DNA of 64,000 nt from Whitmania pigra (Eukaryota > Annelida > Clitellata > Hirudinida > Haemopidae): the NCBI GenBank assembly GCA_021613335.1, contig JAJTWR010000332.1, forward strand, positions 2,497,501-2,561,500, written 5' to 3'. The translations under genes and the position numbers were made by a program. How positions within the stretch are numbered: the first letter of the stretch is position 1; every line of letters starts with the position of its first letter. Positions 30,988 to 44,139 of the stretch are shown in pieces. The notes below the pieces were generated by a model. The model was not told the origin of the DNA. It was given only the letters and a program-made list of their open reading frames with translations, and searched no databases.

Positions 30988-32162
30988 TGATGGCGATGAT
31001 TATTATGGTGGCGATGAGGAATGTTGATAATTTTTTTATGTATTTCTTCTTCATTCCCACGTGACTGAAAAATATTTTCTTTTTTATTCGAAATTTGTTT
31101 TCTTTCCTTGTCATGAACTTCCACATTTATCAAGAGAAAATTCTGGACTATGTACAAAACGAGGATGGCAACACAATGAAGATGCAATTTTTTGTGACTA
31201 GTTAGGTAGCTTTTGTAAGTAATTAGGGTGATGAAGATAATGTCTGCCTGGATACAAATTGCACATTGATTAGTCCACATGCTACGTTACTTCATAACAA
31301 GCATATCCATCACGTGCGTGTGACGATGCATACTCCGAAGATTCGATGGCCATTGTTTGTACCTGGACGTATTTAAAGAATGTGACATTATTTATTCCGT
31401 CACCATGTAGATAATGAATTTTTTATGTTGATTAATTTTTGACATGTTACTGAATGGTCTGAAATATTATGCATACAGAGATGTCTCTCAGGAGACTGAC
31501 CATTTGTTTGTTCAATATCTGAGAAAAAGCTGAAATATGCTGAGATGCGAAAAGAGCAGCAGTATTCGAAATGGTGGTCTTTACAATAGTGACTAGTATT
31601 AGTCAGTTTTTGCAGGTTGTAGCTATGTCAGAGACAGTTTCTTACTGTCTTGAACCTGGGCTGAAAGCACGCTTTCGGTCTTTTGGGTTGGGTTTGTTGA
31701 GCGGATAATGGGTGTGCGGTGTGGCGTGCCAGGGTGGGGAGAGTACATAAAATTAAAAAATGTCCGCCTCCTTTCTCTTTCACCTTTTTTCTGCTCTGTC
31801 CGCTGAAGGATCAGATTTCAATTTGGTATTTGGTGTAACGTGTCGATTGGTGTACAGCGCGTACGAGCCGCACGTTTGAAAACCACTTTACCAGGCCATC
31901 GCGGGGTCGTCCCTGTTCATCAGCTCGTCCGTTGAGTCGTTGAGTGTCTCCCTACATCCACATTAAACAAGCGTTTGCTACGAGGGCCGCATTAAATCTT
32001 TATTGATTTGAAAAGAGCAAGATAAAGTGGAAATAGACAACACACGTTTCCAGGCAAGTGAGAGACAGCCAGAAGCATCGAAGGTTAAGTATGTGCCCCA
32101 TAAATTTTGGCTAGAAGAAAAAATAAAGGTCGAGTTGTGCGAGCGTTTGCAATTGGTCATTC
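30988..32162. other. 3' UTR of CHD8-like gene and intergenic DNA
   Basis: The GAT/GAC-rich codon run that encodes the acidic C-terminus continues briefly after the stop (30988-31025). No clear AATAAA was found, so the end of the transcript is not assigned. Short open frames on either strand show no recognisable similarity. Confidence 0.4.
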
Positions 32163-32505
32163 AGCTATATTAAGTCCTATTTGATATAAATTTTCTTATC
32201 CATAGAAATAGGTTACCTGAAATTCCATAAGCCCGAAGCTTTGTCAATAATTTGTGTTGAGATACTGAGTCGAAGGCCTTTTTGAAATCAAAATATATAA
32301 TGTCGGTGCCTTGATGGAGTTGCATTAAAATTGACCAGTCATTGGTACACTCAATTAGGTTTGTACACGTTGACCTCATATTCAGAAAACCATGTTGCTT
32401 TGGAAATATAAGGCTGTTTGTCTGAAGGTAATTCAGGATGTCTTTATTTATCACCTGCTTCATTGCACGACAACAAAATGTGAGTGATATTGGTCTGTAA
32501 TACCA
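32163..32505 (-). mobile_element. LINE reverse-transcriptase fragment
   Basis: Reverse-strand reading gives RPISLTFCCRAMKQVI, then SLIFPKQHGFLNMRSTCTNL and DIIYFDFKKAFDSVSQHKLL, ending ISNRT before a stop. These are reverse-transcriptase motifs 1-4 of a non-LTR retrotransposon, with the first catalytic aspartate present in YFDFKKAFD. The later domain with YADD is absent. It is a truncated copy, open for about 100 codons, hence possibly not very old. It is a different lineage from the element at 47761-50340. Confidence 0.85.
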
Positions 32506-32549
32506 TTGTAATCTATGCGCATTATTTCTTGATCCAATAATTGAAGTAG

Positions 32550-32550
<1 letters not shown>

Positions 32551-32627
<77 letters not shown>

Positions 32628-32628
32628 T
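32551..32628. repeat. ATT trinucleotide array
   Basis: About 26 uninterrupted TTA units, followed by degenerate AT-rich DNA and another ATT block at about 32682-32708. Confidence 0.95.
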
Positions 32629-32708
32629 AATAATATTTATTATTATATATATGAATATATATTATTTAATATTAATTTAAAATATTATTATTATTATTAT
32701 TATTATTA

Positions 32709-35700
32709 ATATATATGTTAGAGACCTCCCGATAATGAATTATTTCGGCCGAAAAAGAAACTAAGCCTAAACATGAGCCGCGCTTTTGACCGATAGCAGA
32801 TATGAAATGATACAATGACGACTTTTGAGCCGAAACAGAAATTCGGTCAGTACGTGCTGTATTATTTCTTCAGTCAACAGTGGAAATAGATGTAAGTAGT
32901 AATGCATATTTTTATTTTATCAGTACAAAGTTCTTATATTCGCTAAAAGGTCACATTCCAACCCTAACTAGAGTTAAAAACCTGAAAAATGTTTCGTTTT
33001 GTGGAAAACTTTGTTTTTATAGATTTGTCTAAATCATTTTGGATAACCACGCGTGGATAAAAGCCAGATTGTGGTGATGTTTTTCAAAGCTGTCCCATCT
33101 TGTTAACTCTCTGGAAATTATCATGATGCGATTCGCTTAAAAACAGAATTTACGAACCGATTCTTCTGATTGTTGTTATGAATGGTGAGATTAAAATACT
33201 AACCGTTGTTACAAACTTTAGGCACCTATGATGCTATGCACTTGTCACCGTGCATATTAACTGTTATTATTATTATTGTTGTTGTTTATTATTTAAAAAA
33301 TTTTTTATTATTTGACGTCATGTAATTTACTGTGTGGGCCATTCAGCCATTGACTGCCTTTCTCACCGACAGGCGACCTTATTATTGTCAGCACGTCAAT
33401 TCAGCACTCTTTCCTTGATGATTTTGATGATGATTATTTGCTTATTCAATTATTTTACTGCATAATGATTTCTATTTATATAAATTCAAATTGCTTATTT
33501 GGTTATTTATTTATTTCAATTGAATGTATCAACTGTTTCGATAGCTTCAATAATTTTTCATTTAAAAGGCGGCACATTTGTTAAATCATGGTTGTCTATA
33601 ATTGATCTCAACTATACTCTCAACCATAGAGAGTAGCTCTATGTTGTTGTCTGTTTCTGGTCAAACAAATTGATGTTTTGTCTCGAGAGGAAGTGATTTT
33701 CTCAATCATCGAATTAACTCCAACATAATCGCTGTTTCCATTTATAGGATTTTGAGCTTCAAAATTGCTGCAATTTTAATAAAGTTAATCGTAGTAACAT
33801 AGATTGTTTTATTAAGTTATTTCAAATCTTCAATCATCAAGTATTTTAATCCTTTTCAAAAGTTTTAGCCCTTCACCTATTCAGAAAGTTTCAACCCACC
33901 TAATAATCATAAGGTTCTAGCTCCTTTTGTCTGAGCATTTTGCTCCTCACCACGTCACGAAATTTACAACGGGGGATGAAGACACAAAATTGGCGAGAAC
34001 CGATATGAAAAAATGAAGCGTAAATACAAAGCTAGGTTATAAATTGTCCAAATAAAATATAATGAAATATGTTTTTGTATTTATTTATTTATATTTAATT
34101 TCGTATTTTGTACAAATTACATAGAATATATTATTACCTATTACCTAGAATAAGAATAGCTCAGGGTATATCGAATTTTAAAATTCAGATAATAGTCTGG
34201 GAGGTAAAATAGATTGGGAGGCATGGTTACAACTGAAGACTGCCCACCTTATGAATAATCAATGTGGAAAATCACTGACTTCCGCAAGACGTAAAAGTAG
34301 GCTAACAGTTGTGAAAACGTTTCGTGCATTGAATGTTTCATACATTTAATGTTTCATACATTTAATACCAAAAAGTCCATTGTGGGTTTTCAATGATATC
34401 AACATTTGTAACATTATTAGAACTACTTTAATTTTTATTCAAGTACTAAATTGTTTAATTTATTTTTATTTGATTACATAGTTTCTAATGTTTTAAGTAA
34501 ATTAAACAAATAATCTCAGAATAAATAATATTTCAAGCTTTCACGAAAATAGATCAAACACTAGTTTTTCTGGCGTTAATGTGTTTAGACCGGTTGTTGT
34601 TTCTGACCAGAGTTATTTCTTCATTTATTGTAATATATTATTATAAATTCCTGTTTTATATTTATTATGGCTATAATTTAGGCGCTGCCATTACAGTGGC
34701 ATTTATTATAATTACTTATGCGACATCAGCTTTCATCATGGAATCAACATTCTGACATGTAAAGGTTATTACAAATTAATTAAGAACATGCCATTCATTT
34801 ATATGAGTTATTCCGTTTACAACGAAGCAGAAATTGGTCTTAAATGCTGCTTAAAATAACCAACAAATCCAAAACAATTTCTTTCGATTTGAAAGGTATC
34901 GTTGATCATTTCTTTCCTAAAACGTCTCTTTGAAAGCATTCGAAGGAAAGTTACTCTGTTACCGTTGAATACTGTTATCGATTGCATGAAAGCGATGAAA
35001 AGAATAGTCGAAATAAAAAGCGAACAAATGAAAAATGTCGATGATTTTAAAATTAAAATCTTTGGATGAATTATTACCACCAACTTTTGTTCGCGGTACC
35101 TACCAGGATTGGTTGAACTAAATTCCAATTTTATTAATTATCTTTTAAATGGAAAGCTTATTTAGTTCACCTGAACGAAATGTTTACTTAAAAAAGCAAA
35201 GTTCCATTTATTTAAAAAATGTCATTGCACCTGTCTATAATCACAAAACATTTGAATTACTTAATGATACGGTAGAATAATACAAGAAGTCCTCCGTTCA
35301 TGCAAAGAACTTTAATTAAACAAATAATGAAATTTTTCAAATTGTGTGATGTACGCCTAGACTTGATCCATTCCGATATTTTGTCGCACTTGATGACTGC
35401 AGCGTTTCAAAGGCAATCATTTGGAATGCGAATTAAAGATTTTCTATAAAATGAACGATAGAGATGAAGACATCTGGGATGTATTCCAAAACACACTAAG
35501 CCTAATAAATAAGTATAATAAATCAGTCGAATCTTATAGTGAACCAAAACGATTAATATCGAAATGTGAGTGTCGTTGTGATAGCAAATCATTATCAAAT
35601 CTTTGGTGCCAAAATAAGAGATATGTTCAACACTGCTCATAGTCAAAAGTAGCAACAGTACAGAAAATCAAAAAGCGACAAATAATCCTTCTTACCAGGC

Positions 35701-36300
35701 TTATTTTTAATCCTTCAGTTTAATTTTAAATAATGACAATGACATGTTTGATAACAATTCTTTCGTGACAATTGCACACAAATTATTGCAATTTGTATTT
35801 TGCTGTTTAAACAGGGACGCCGAGGAGGGGGGAAAGTGCCCATAAGCACGATGATTTTTTGGGCCTAACCGGGTTTTAAAATATTACCTTCATAAATTAA
35901 TTTTGCTTTTCCGTTGCTATTAAATTGACATAACCTGCGAGCCCGTGGCCACTGTGCTTAGAGGCAAGAAATTACTGTCTGCGGCCCTGTATGTAAATGG
36001 TGACTACAAATTACTTCTTGCGTGTTATCCACTTTCTTGCAGCTATTTATTATTTAGAGCTGAATCGGAATGCATTTGGTTGATCGAACTGATATTTTCA
36101 ACTTTTGTTTTTATAGAACTCAAGCTTTTAAGAATTTGTTCCTGTGAATGCAGTTGTCACGTATTCAGTTGTCTAGTGTAAAATTGTCATGCGTTTAATT
36201 ATTTGGTTAGATAATAATGCGGGCCATAACGCTTCATAAAGGAAACATTTCGTTCTTGCACGGGCAATATCTAGTCTGAAGTCTGAGCTGATTGTTCTTG
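32709..36300. other. Gene-poor intergenic region
   Basis: AT-rich DNA without a supportable gene. Two open frames were considered (34817-35128 reverse, with one hydrophobic segment FFICSLFISTILFIAFM; and 35421-35642 forward, Cys-rich at its end), but neither has recognisable similarity. A short 2-copy tandem of ATGTTTCATACATTTA lies at about 34338-34368. A GC-richer stretch at 35811-35990 starting AGGGACGCCGAGGAGGGG resembles mobile-element ends but could not be typed. Confidence 0.4.
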
Positions 36301-36307
36301 TAAAATA

Positions 36308-36470
36308 TAGGTTTAAATGTAGTTCAATCGGTTAGCGCAAATGCATAGCATCTAGGAATCTTGTGTAGGCTGGGTTTCGGACGCGATACGACTGTTGCCC
36401 CTGTCAACAGGAACGCAACCCGTTTAGCCAGCTCGCACGGACCTTGTGAATGCCCGACGTTGTCAGAAAA
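36308..36470 (+). mobile_element. tRNA-like SINE or tRNA-derived fragment
   Basis: GTAGTTCAATCGGTTAGCGC at about 36319 resembles a tRNA D-arm/A box, and GGGTTTCGGACGCG at 36372 resembles a degenerate B box at suitable spacing. The sequence cannot form a full cloverleaf with intact anticodon arm by eye, so it is not a functional tRNA call. About 90 bp of unrelated GC-rich DNA follows, as in tRNA-derived SINEs. Confidence 0.45.
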
Positions 36471-38374
36471 TATACTTTGAATTTTCATGGTAACAATAAT
36501 TAAAACATTTAAAGATGAATACACACAAAGTCGGATTTACCCAAGTGGAAGACCAGGTGCAATCTGGTTGGTGGGGCCCACAAACAACTCTCCATATCTT
36601 CCCCCTTATGACCAAAACGTTTTCTTGTTGGTGGAGACATTTGCACAGGCGCCAAATCCAAATGAATACCGAAAATTCAATTATTAAATGTTTAGTAGCT
36701 TATGTTCTTAAAAGTTATGTCCACACAAGGAATAAGGAGACGAGTAAACTATAGCCCGAATTAGATTTTTATATTTTACATGTGCAGGGATCTAAGACGA
36801 GTTTCTTAGCTGGACTAAAATCATGAAATCCGGCAAGAGATTTTAGACATTATTAATTGCGATTAATTGTAATATTATCAGGTGCATGGCCATAAAAAGT
36901 TATTATAAAATAAAATTCTGTTAAAAAATATAGTCAAAGAAGGACAAAATTTTTTGACATCAATTTCCGATTTCCTTGTTACACTCGTTTCTAAGTTTAA
37001 CTGCAAAAGATTCTAGTTTTAATAACCTGCAATTAGTCTCAAATGTCATCATTAGTTAATTACACGTTATAGTGATGATGCAGACTTACAAATAACGTTT
37101 CCTTCCTCGAATTGAGAAACTTTTATTTTCAAGGACGCGGAATGTTTTTTGGAAAATGACTTGAAGGCCAATCATTTGACCTGGTCTGAATTCGAACCAG
37201 ACAGGAGGTCAAACACATCTTGATGTTGGTTGTGATCCATTTGTCTTTTTCTGTTTCCATAATTAAAAACTCAGTAGCTATGATATGATATGATGATGAA
37301 ACATTATTACAATCGTAGTTACTTTTAGGATTAGTCAATGCAAAGCAGTAAATTACTGCTTATTTCACAAGCAGAAACAATACCATCGCAGGCGAGTTTA
37401 CAAAGCCTGGAATAGTTTAAACTGTAATTGTTCCATAACTGAGCTGGCTCTCATAATCAATTAATCTCTTGATGATCTTATTAAAATACAGCCAGCAAAT
37501 GACATTAAATGGCCAATTAGCCAATTACTAAGTGTATTAGCACGAATGTTACATCGGTCCATTCTAGATTCGCCAATCAAACCTTCCAGAAAAATCATTA
37601 GCAGTCATCGGTGGCTATAAATATCTTTTTAGTTCGCCAAGCAGCAAAGTTATTCAGAATTAGTCAGATGGGTGCATCCTGCAAAGAGATTGGTTAACTG
37701 CTTACTTATTGAATTCAGCATTAAAAACCTCCTCAATTATTGCAATAAGTTACGCCAAAATTACGTGCGCCATTAAAATAATATTGTCTAAATCTTGAAA
37801 ATAGATTTAGTCGTAAATCCATGATTGCAATAGTTCGAGCTAAAATAAGATTTGACTGAAATTTCCCTTGTTTATAAATAAAGGGGCTGTCGATCACACC
37901 GAGTCCTCCAATCAAACCCCGAGGCAATACCCAGCTGAATACAGGCCTAAAACTACCATTTTTATTTTTCATGAATATTAAAAGATGGATGATTACGTAA
38001 CCGACCCTTATAAAAGAGCTCTCTCCCTGGCGAAAGACCGCGTGTTGTGCTTTTTGCCGGTGTCTGGAGCACCTTAAGTGAGTAATTGTCACTTGGAGGA
38101 TTTAAAAATTTGTTAGTGGTTGATACGTATTGTTATTTGGCGAAAAGGTTTGGCACGATTTTTGTCATGGTGCAACATTTAATGTTTTCTTGTAGATTGC
38201 ATAACAAGTTTTAAGATTAAGATAGTCGTTTGCTGAGATATCATTGCATGTTTGGTTACTTATAAATGCGAACATTTCAGCCTTTATTTTTAATCTGTAA
38301 ACTTCACCCACATTTAGGTGATTAGAAGCAGCTATCAGATTCTCCACAGATCATTAACCAGCTTGACCACTGAG
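36471..38374. other. Region upstream of the OSGIN-like gene
   Basis: No ORF with recognisable similarity. The promoter and possible non-coding first exon of the OSGIN-like gene should lie here or in the last few hundred bases, but no signal could be assigned. Confidence 0.35.
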
Positions 38375-41300
38375 ATGAAGGATGGTTCAGATGATCTGAT
38401 GACAGTGGTCATCATAGGTGAGGTTATGTTTTTTAGATGAATTGTATTGAATTCTGTTGTTTTCTGAAGTATGGCAAACATTGACAACCAGAATGTCCAT
38501 CACCTAATATTTGGAAAAATTTGGATATGTTGAGAGGAAGTTGCTGATGGCATTAACCATTCTTCAATATATCATTTGGTTGAGAACAGTCAAGGGTAGT
38601 TTAGGTCTAAGTAAAGTAAAGTGAGCAGTTGAACAGTTCAAAAGTATTTCTAGGTGGAAATATGATTGCAGTTTGCAATGTTTGGTTAATCCATTATTTC
38701 TCTCCTGAATTTTCCATGTATGGCTACCTCTGAAAGTATTTAATTATTTAGCATCTGTTGAATTTAATTTTATTGCAAGTCAAAATATTTTTATTTATTG
38801 GATTAAAATTGTTTACACATCCATATGAGTTGCACTAGAATGATGATAAATGTGCGGACATATACAATAACTTCCATTTAATGAACGATTCGGCTGGACA
38901 GCATAAAATTAGAATGAAATTGTGACAAGGCAATGTTCGTTCATGACTAAATGTTTATTTCTTAATTATTTTGTGAGTATGTTCTTGAAATCAGTGTTAA
39001 GTTGCATTGCTACAAATTCAAATTTAATTAATAATGTGATGAATTTATGAAATGTGGCTATGAAATGGTGCCTCAAACCTTTGGACATCATAATTATGAG
39101 TTGAATGCTATTTTAAGAATTTGTGACTTATATGATGTATAAATAATGGATATGATATATTTGGCATAATTTATGATATATACGAGCTACACTTTAAAAA
39201 TATTTAATGGATAAGACATCCTTTTACTAATGTCTTAAATTAACAATCCAGGAAATGGTCCCTCTGCCATAAATTTGTCCTTTCTGTTGTCTGGAAACTG
39301 GCCCGTATACAATGGAAGATCTCATCCAAACGAAATGCTGCACCACAGACTTCTGCACATGCCCAGTGTCAGTTTGTTAGAGCAGGTGAGAAGCACTAAT
39401 TGATTCTTTGTAAACATAGTAAGACGATGTAATTGTAAGCACACTTTTTTTCCACTAAAAAGAACTATCGGTCATCTCTGTAAGTACATTACATTACTAG
39501 CACAATACATGTCTCTATGTCCTCACCTCATCAATATTTGATTGCCATTTTCATCATAATGACATGCCATTATTTTTCATGGTTCCTTTTTTATTTGATT
39601 AACTTTGGGGATTGAATTATTATGATAAGTTCTTGATGGGTAAATCATTTTCAGTGACTCTAATTATGCTTAAGATGAAAAAGCATTTAAAATAATCATC
39701 TACCTTCTTATCTTTATCAGAATAGTGAGTGACTGATATTCTAAAATGAGCAGATCAAAAGTGCAATTAATCTTCTTAAAGTCCCACTTTAATAAAACAG
39801 CTCATTTATTATCAGTATATTTGATTTCAATATAGCCGATTTATCAAAGATGTGATTTGTTGATAAATAACCTCAGATGATAGGAGGATGAACTGCATTC
39901 GATGACTTCATGGTTTATAGTTCAATGTTTTCTGTTTCCGTGATTATTTATAGTTGCTGTTTCTGAATTTAAAAGATTTTGGGAGACTTTGCAGAACTCC
40001 TTCTGCAGGCCCTGCTAATCAAACCAAATCTCATTATAAACAAATTGAGTTTAACAACCTCAACTGCATGAATTTGATTTATGGAGTTCATCGAACATGG
40101 CCTTGTGGTGTTTTTAGGTTTAATTACAGAACTTCTTTGATGTGTCCTGTCATCATCATCGTAGGTATTATGTATTATCTGCTGGCAGTAGTTGTATTCA
40201 TTTGATTTTTTTCTGAAACGTTTCTATTTCATTTGAATGACCAATTAACAAAGCTAATAAAAATTGTAGTAATAAATAAATAAGTAAGCTAACATATTTG
40301 TTCAACTTGTGATGCCAAACGTCCATTTCAATTCATTTTGATTGGAGAATTCCCAGTCTCAAAATAATTTATTGCAGGTTATGGATGAAAGTCATATATA
40401 AATCCAAAAAGTAATATATTTCATTATTAATGACCAATATAATTATTGCTTTTGATTCTACAATAACATTTTGGTTTCAAAAATTAATTCAACACATGAT
40501 ACAAAATTCTGTATTTATTTATCTTAACTCAGTGTTGTTGCCTGTTATGTTCGTTAGCCTATTCAGTAAACAGAAACCAAAATGATAGAACACTAAGTTT
40601 ATGGTGTTCTGAATTTCTTATCAAGTTGAAAAAATAATCTGGTTGATAAAATTAGAAGATGAAGATTTTTAATTTAGATGTAGATGTTTATAAATTGTGA
40701 TTCATTATAATAAATACATAAATAATCATAAAACTAAATAATCATTATTCAGGAGTATGCAATGATTAGGTGTGTCACTTGTGATTGAATAAATGAATAA
40801 GTGGGTTTTTATTTTTATTCCTTAACTTCCTTTTAGCCCTGAAAATGTAATTTGTAAACTGTTAATGGAATTGAAATTCATTTCCAAATGTTCTTGTTGC
40901 CCCCAAAGGACCTCGAAGCATTGAGCGGCGGTCTCGAGGGTCGGACCACCAATCAGATTTCCTTGTTGTTCGATATGCTCTCGAATCCTTATGCCGACTT
41001 TGGAATGGACAGCCCCTCGCTACTCGATTGGCGCTGCAATCCAGAGAACAGAATACCACACCTCGTCATTGGAAAGGGCAAAATCGGAGGAGCTTGGCAG
41101 GTACTGACCAATCATTAAGTGACTCTATTAAACTTATCATTTATTTATTATTTTTTTTGTTCACATCATGGCCCACAGAATTTGTTAAAATTTTGTAACT
41201 TTTTGGCTAAATTTCTTAAGGTTTTTATTGACTATCTTTATTAATTTTGGTCAGCTTTGCAAAAAATTATTATTCTTAATATATCTTAAAAATCAAAAGA

Positions 41301-43499
41301 TGGTTTTGACATTTCAACAAAAGCTTCAGACTTTAACTTACTAAAGTTCAAATTGTAATTTTATTTAGTTTGGTTTGCTCTTGTATTGACCTAAAATGCT
41401 TTTGATAGTATCTGCCCAAAAATATTTTGGATGAGCATTCTTAAGCTGTAATTGCTTATATTATGTGATAATTAAGAGGAAATTACATGATCACACTTCA
41501 TGTTGTCTTATTTTATTTGAGATTTTTTTAAATTTTTAGTCAATGGACAATGAGGTGAAGTCTTTAAGCTTAAGCTTTTTGCTTCAACTGCCTGGCTTGC
41601 AATTCGGTGAATGGCTGAAAAGTTTTCGAAGGTAGTATTTTTTATGCATCTCTTATAATAATCTGTTAACAATATTAACAAATTCATTTTATATGAATAA
41701 TTGAGATTTTGATATATGGTTACTAGTTGTGAAGACTAGCCACCAAACTTTAGTCAATCTAAGGAAATTGAGGCATCTGTGATTATAACTTTATAAATTT
41801 TAAGTTCAATCATTTAGAGTATATTTTCTCATGCATTTACATAGCCCATAATATTTTAGTACTTCTTTCCAATGGCATGTAACTACAACTTCAGATATAG
41901 TTTCTTATTGCTCAGTTATTATTTTCCGGGCTTCACTTATTTATTTATTTTATTTATTTTAAACTTTTAAATGTTTACATTTGTTTACAGTTCGTCATCG
42001 TCCGGTTCTAAGGCAGACGAGAGTCGAGCTACTGTCGAAGAAGTGTGCCAGTACTTTCATGACTTTGTGCAGAAAAAGGGTCTTGCTGATAATTTCTTGA
42101 ACAATCACACCGTGAACAGCGTTAAGAAGGTCCCTTACAAAGTCCTGACGAAACTGAAATGCGAGGGTTGTGCTGGGAATTCTCCGACAGAATGTTTGGA
42201 TGAAGAAGACGCAGGTTGCAAAATTGCAAGACTCCACAAAAAGCTTTTAAAGGACAGAGACTATGTGTGGGAAATATGTGGCCATGACGACAAAGGTGCT
42301 TTGGTCTTGAGGGATTTTCTCATGCAGATTATTTTTTCAGCACGTTTAAAAGTTTTGCCACGTTATTTTATTGTTCATTTATGTTTTTTTTATTTATAAA
42401 TTTTCACTTGATGTTTCATTCCAATTTATTCAAACTCACAAAAAATCACTATCTTCGAACAAGCCATTAAAATTCACCACTAAACCAGCAGAAACAAAAT
42501 GACTAACAAAAGGCTTCATTGAATGTGATTTTAGGAGAGGAGTTTTGTGTAAGAGCCGTAAATCTAGTCCTGGCCTCGGGAAGTTCGGACTGTCCGAACA
42601 GACTGGGAGTGAAAGGAGAAGCCCTCGACCACGTCTTGCACTCACAGTCGGAGTTCGACAAATTCGTCAAGATGGCTGCACGGACTTGCGGCAAAAAGAT
42701 CTTACGAAAGCGTCGAGGCGTTTGCAATAATCCTTTTAGAATTTGCGGCCCTCAGTTGCACTCGAAATTCTTCTGCGCACCGGTGGTCATCATCGGCTCC
42801 GGTCTCAGCGCTGCCGATGCGGTACTGTACGCGATCGACCGAAACATCTCCGTCTGTCACGTCTTCAGGAGCGACTACGATGACGTGGACAAGTTCTACT
42901 CATCTCTTTCCCCAGTGACCTACCCAGAATATGTGAGAGTCTACGATTTGATGCGAGGCAAGGTCGTACATGACCACTACAGGTGTTTCCCGGGTGCAAG
43001 TGTTGTTGGCTTTAACGAAAATAACGAGGTAGGAGTGCTTGTTACGGGATCTAGTTCGAATGAAGTTATTTGTCTGCGGACAAGAATAATGTTTGTTCAT
43101 GTAGCGCTTAATTAATTATTTGGGGAGGGGCATTTAGGAATTCAAACTATTTAAGGAAGCAGGTTTGATACTGAACGTGTGCTTTAATTTTCTACTCAGG
43201 TAATCATACAGGAGTGCGACAAAGAAGAGAAAACTGTCATCCAATCTTCTCTGGCAGTTGTGCTCATTGGTTCCAGACCTAATCTGTCATACCTAGACGA
43301 AGAAATAACTCAGGTTTTGTACAGAAAGTTCAGAACAACGAAGAGCTCATCCAGACTTCTTGTCGACGTTGATCCATTGAGTTACAAAAGTAGGAACCAC
43401 GATGGATTGTACGCATTGGGACCTTTGGTCGGGGATAACTTTGTGAGGTTCTTAGGAGGAGGTGCTGTGGCCATCGCCTCTGATCTCATGAAGATTTAA
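38375..43499 (+). CDS. OSGIN: OSGIN-like FAD/NAD(P)-binding flavoprotein
   Basis: Seven exons close in phase to 519 aa: 38375-38417, 39252-39385, 40909-41100, 41540-41631, 41991-42295, 42535-43028 and 43200-43499. The N-terminal dinucleotide-binding motif spans the first intron (TVVIIGNGPSAINLSFLLSG, residues about 10-30). Family segments follow: GGLEGRTTNQISLLFDML, PHLVIGKGKIGGAW, VCQYFHDFVQKKGL and VNLVLASGSSDCPNRLG. A second Rossmann motif, PVVIIGSGLSAADAVLYA, lies at about residues 335-352. The C-terminus has DGLYALGPLVGDNFVRFLGGGA, typical of flavin-dependent monooxygenase-like proteins. Vertebrate OSGIN1 and OSGIN2 (about 480-560 aa) are linked to oxidative stress and growth or meiosis control; their enzymatic activity is not well defined. 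An insert with four cysteines at 42160-42219 is unusual. The start is the first ATG before the Rossmann motif; an upstream non-coding exon is possible. Confidence 0.9.
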
Positions 43500-44139
43500 G
43501 GAGAATTTTGAAGGAATTCCATTGATTGTTTTTTTTAGATGGACACCCTTGTTATTGTAATTTTCTTCGTCAGTAACTGAGTTTTTCTATGTTGAAGTAC
43601 TTCTGAGAACTGCAGCATCTCGATTTGATATCTGTCGTGATATTTCATTTAATTTATGATTCACATGCTGAATGTCATCCGCAGTTTACAATTTGATCAT
43701 ATTTTGACGTGGGTAACTTTCTGCAACTTTCATTTTTACTTCTTTGAAATTATTGAATTTCAAATCTCATTCCATTGAGAATTTGTTAATGCTTTTCCTC
43801 TTTGAAACACTGGCTGCCATCACAACGATGTGAATGTGCAAATAACTTGACTATTGCGAATTCTGACAAGATTTTGAATCTGGCGTTGAAACATTTACTT
43901 CGCCACAATCTTGCCTCAAATTAATTCGTCAACTTTACAATTTATCAACGGGCGTTCATAATTCAAAAGATATTCAGACAATCAATTTTACTATACCTAA
44001 TGCTAATAACTGCGTGGTTGGAATGTGTTACATTTTGGCGATAATTCCACTCCAACATCCGATTTAGAAGCTCATTTGTAATTTGTCACTAATGTAATCC
44101 AGTTGTGAGGAGTCTGAACTTGAAATGAAAAATGTTAAG
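43500..44139. other. 3' UTR of OSGIN-like gene and spacer
   Basis: No coding potential seen. Sequence after about 44140 is part of the duplicated LicD block. Confidence 0.45.

Noticed and set aside
30867..31280. Reverse-strand ORFs with poly-Ser or poly-His/Arg
   Set aside because: Antisense shadow of the acidic GAT/GAC codon run of the CHD8-like last exon.
34817..35128. 103-codon reverse ORF with one hydrophobic segment
   Set aside because: Could be a first exon of a type II membrane protein (a donor-like GTAGGT follows the eighth codon instead), but no partner exon or similarity was found.
35421..35642. 73-codon forward ORF ending with several cysteines
   Set aside because: No similarity and no supporting splice signals; the surrounding DNA is non-coding in character.
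37177..37201. Sequence with a perfect tRNA B-box-like GGTTCGAATTC on the reverse strand
   Set aside because: No A box or D arm at the proper distance upstream and no cloverleaf; probably chance or a very decayed fragment.
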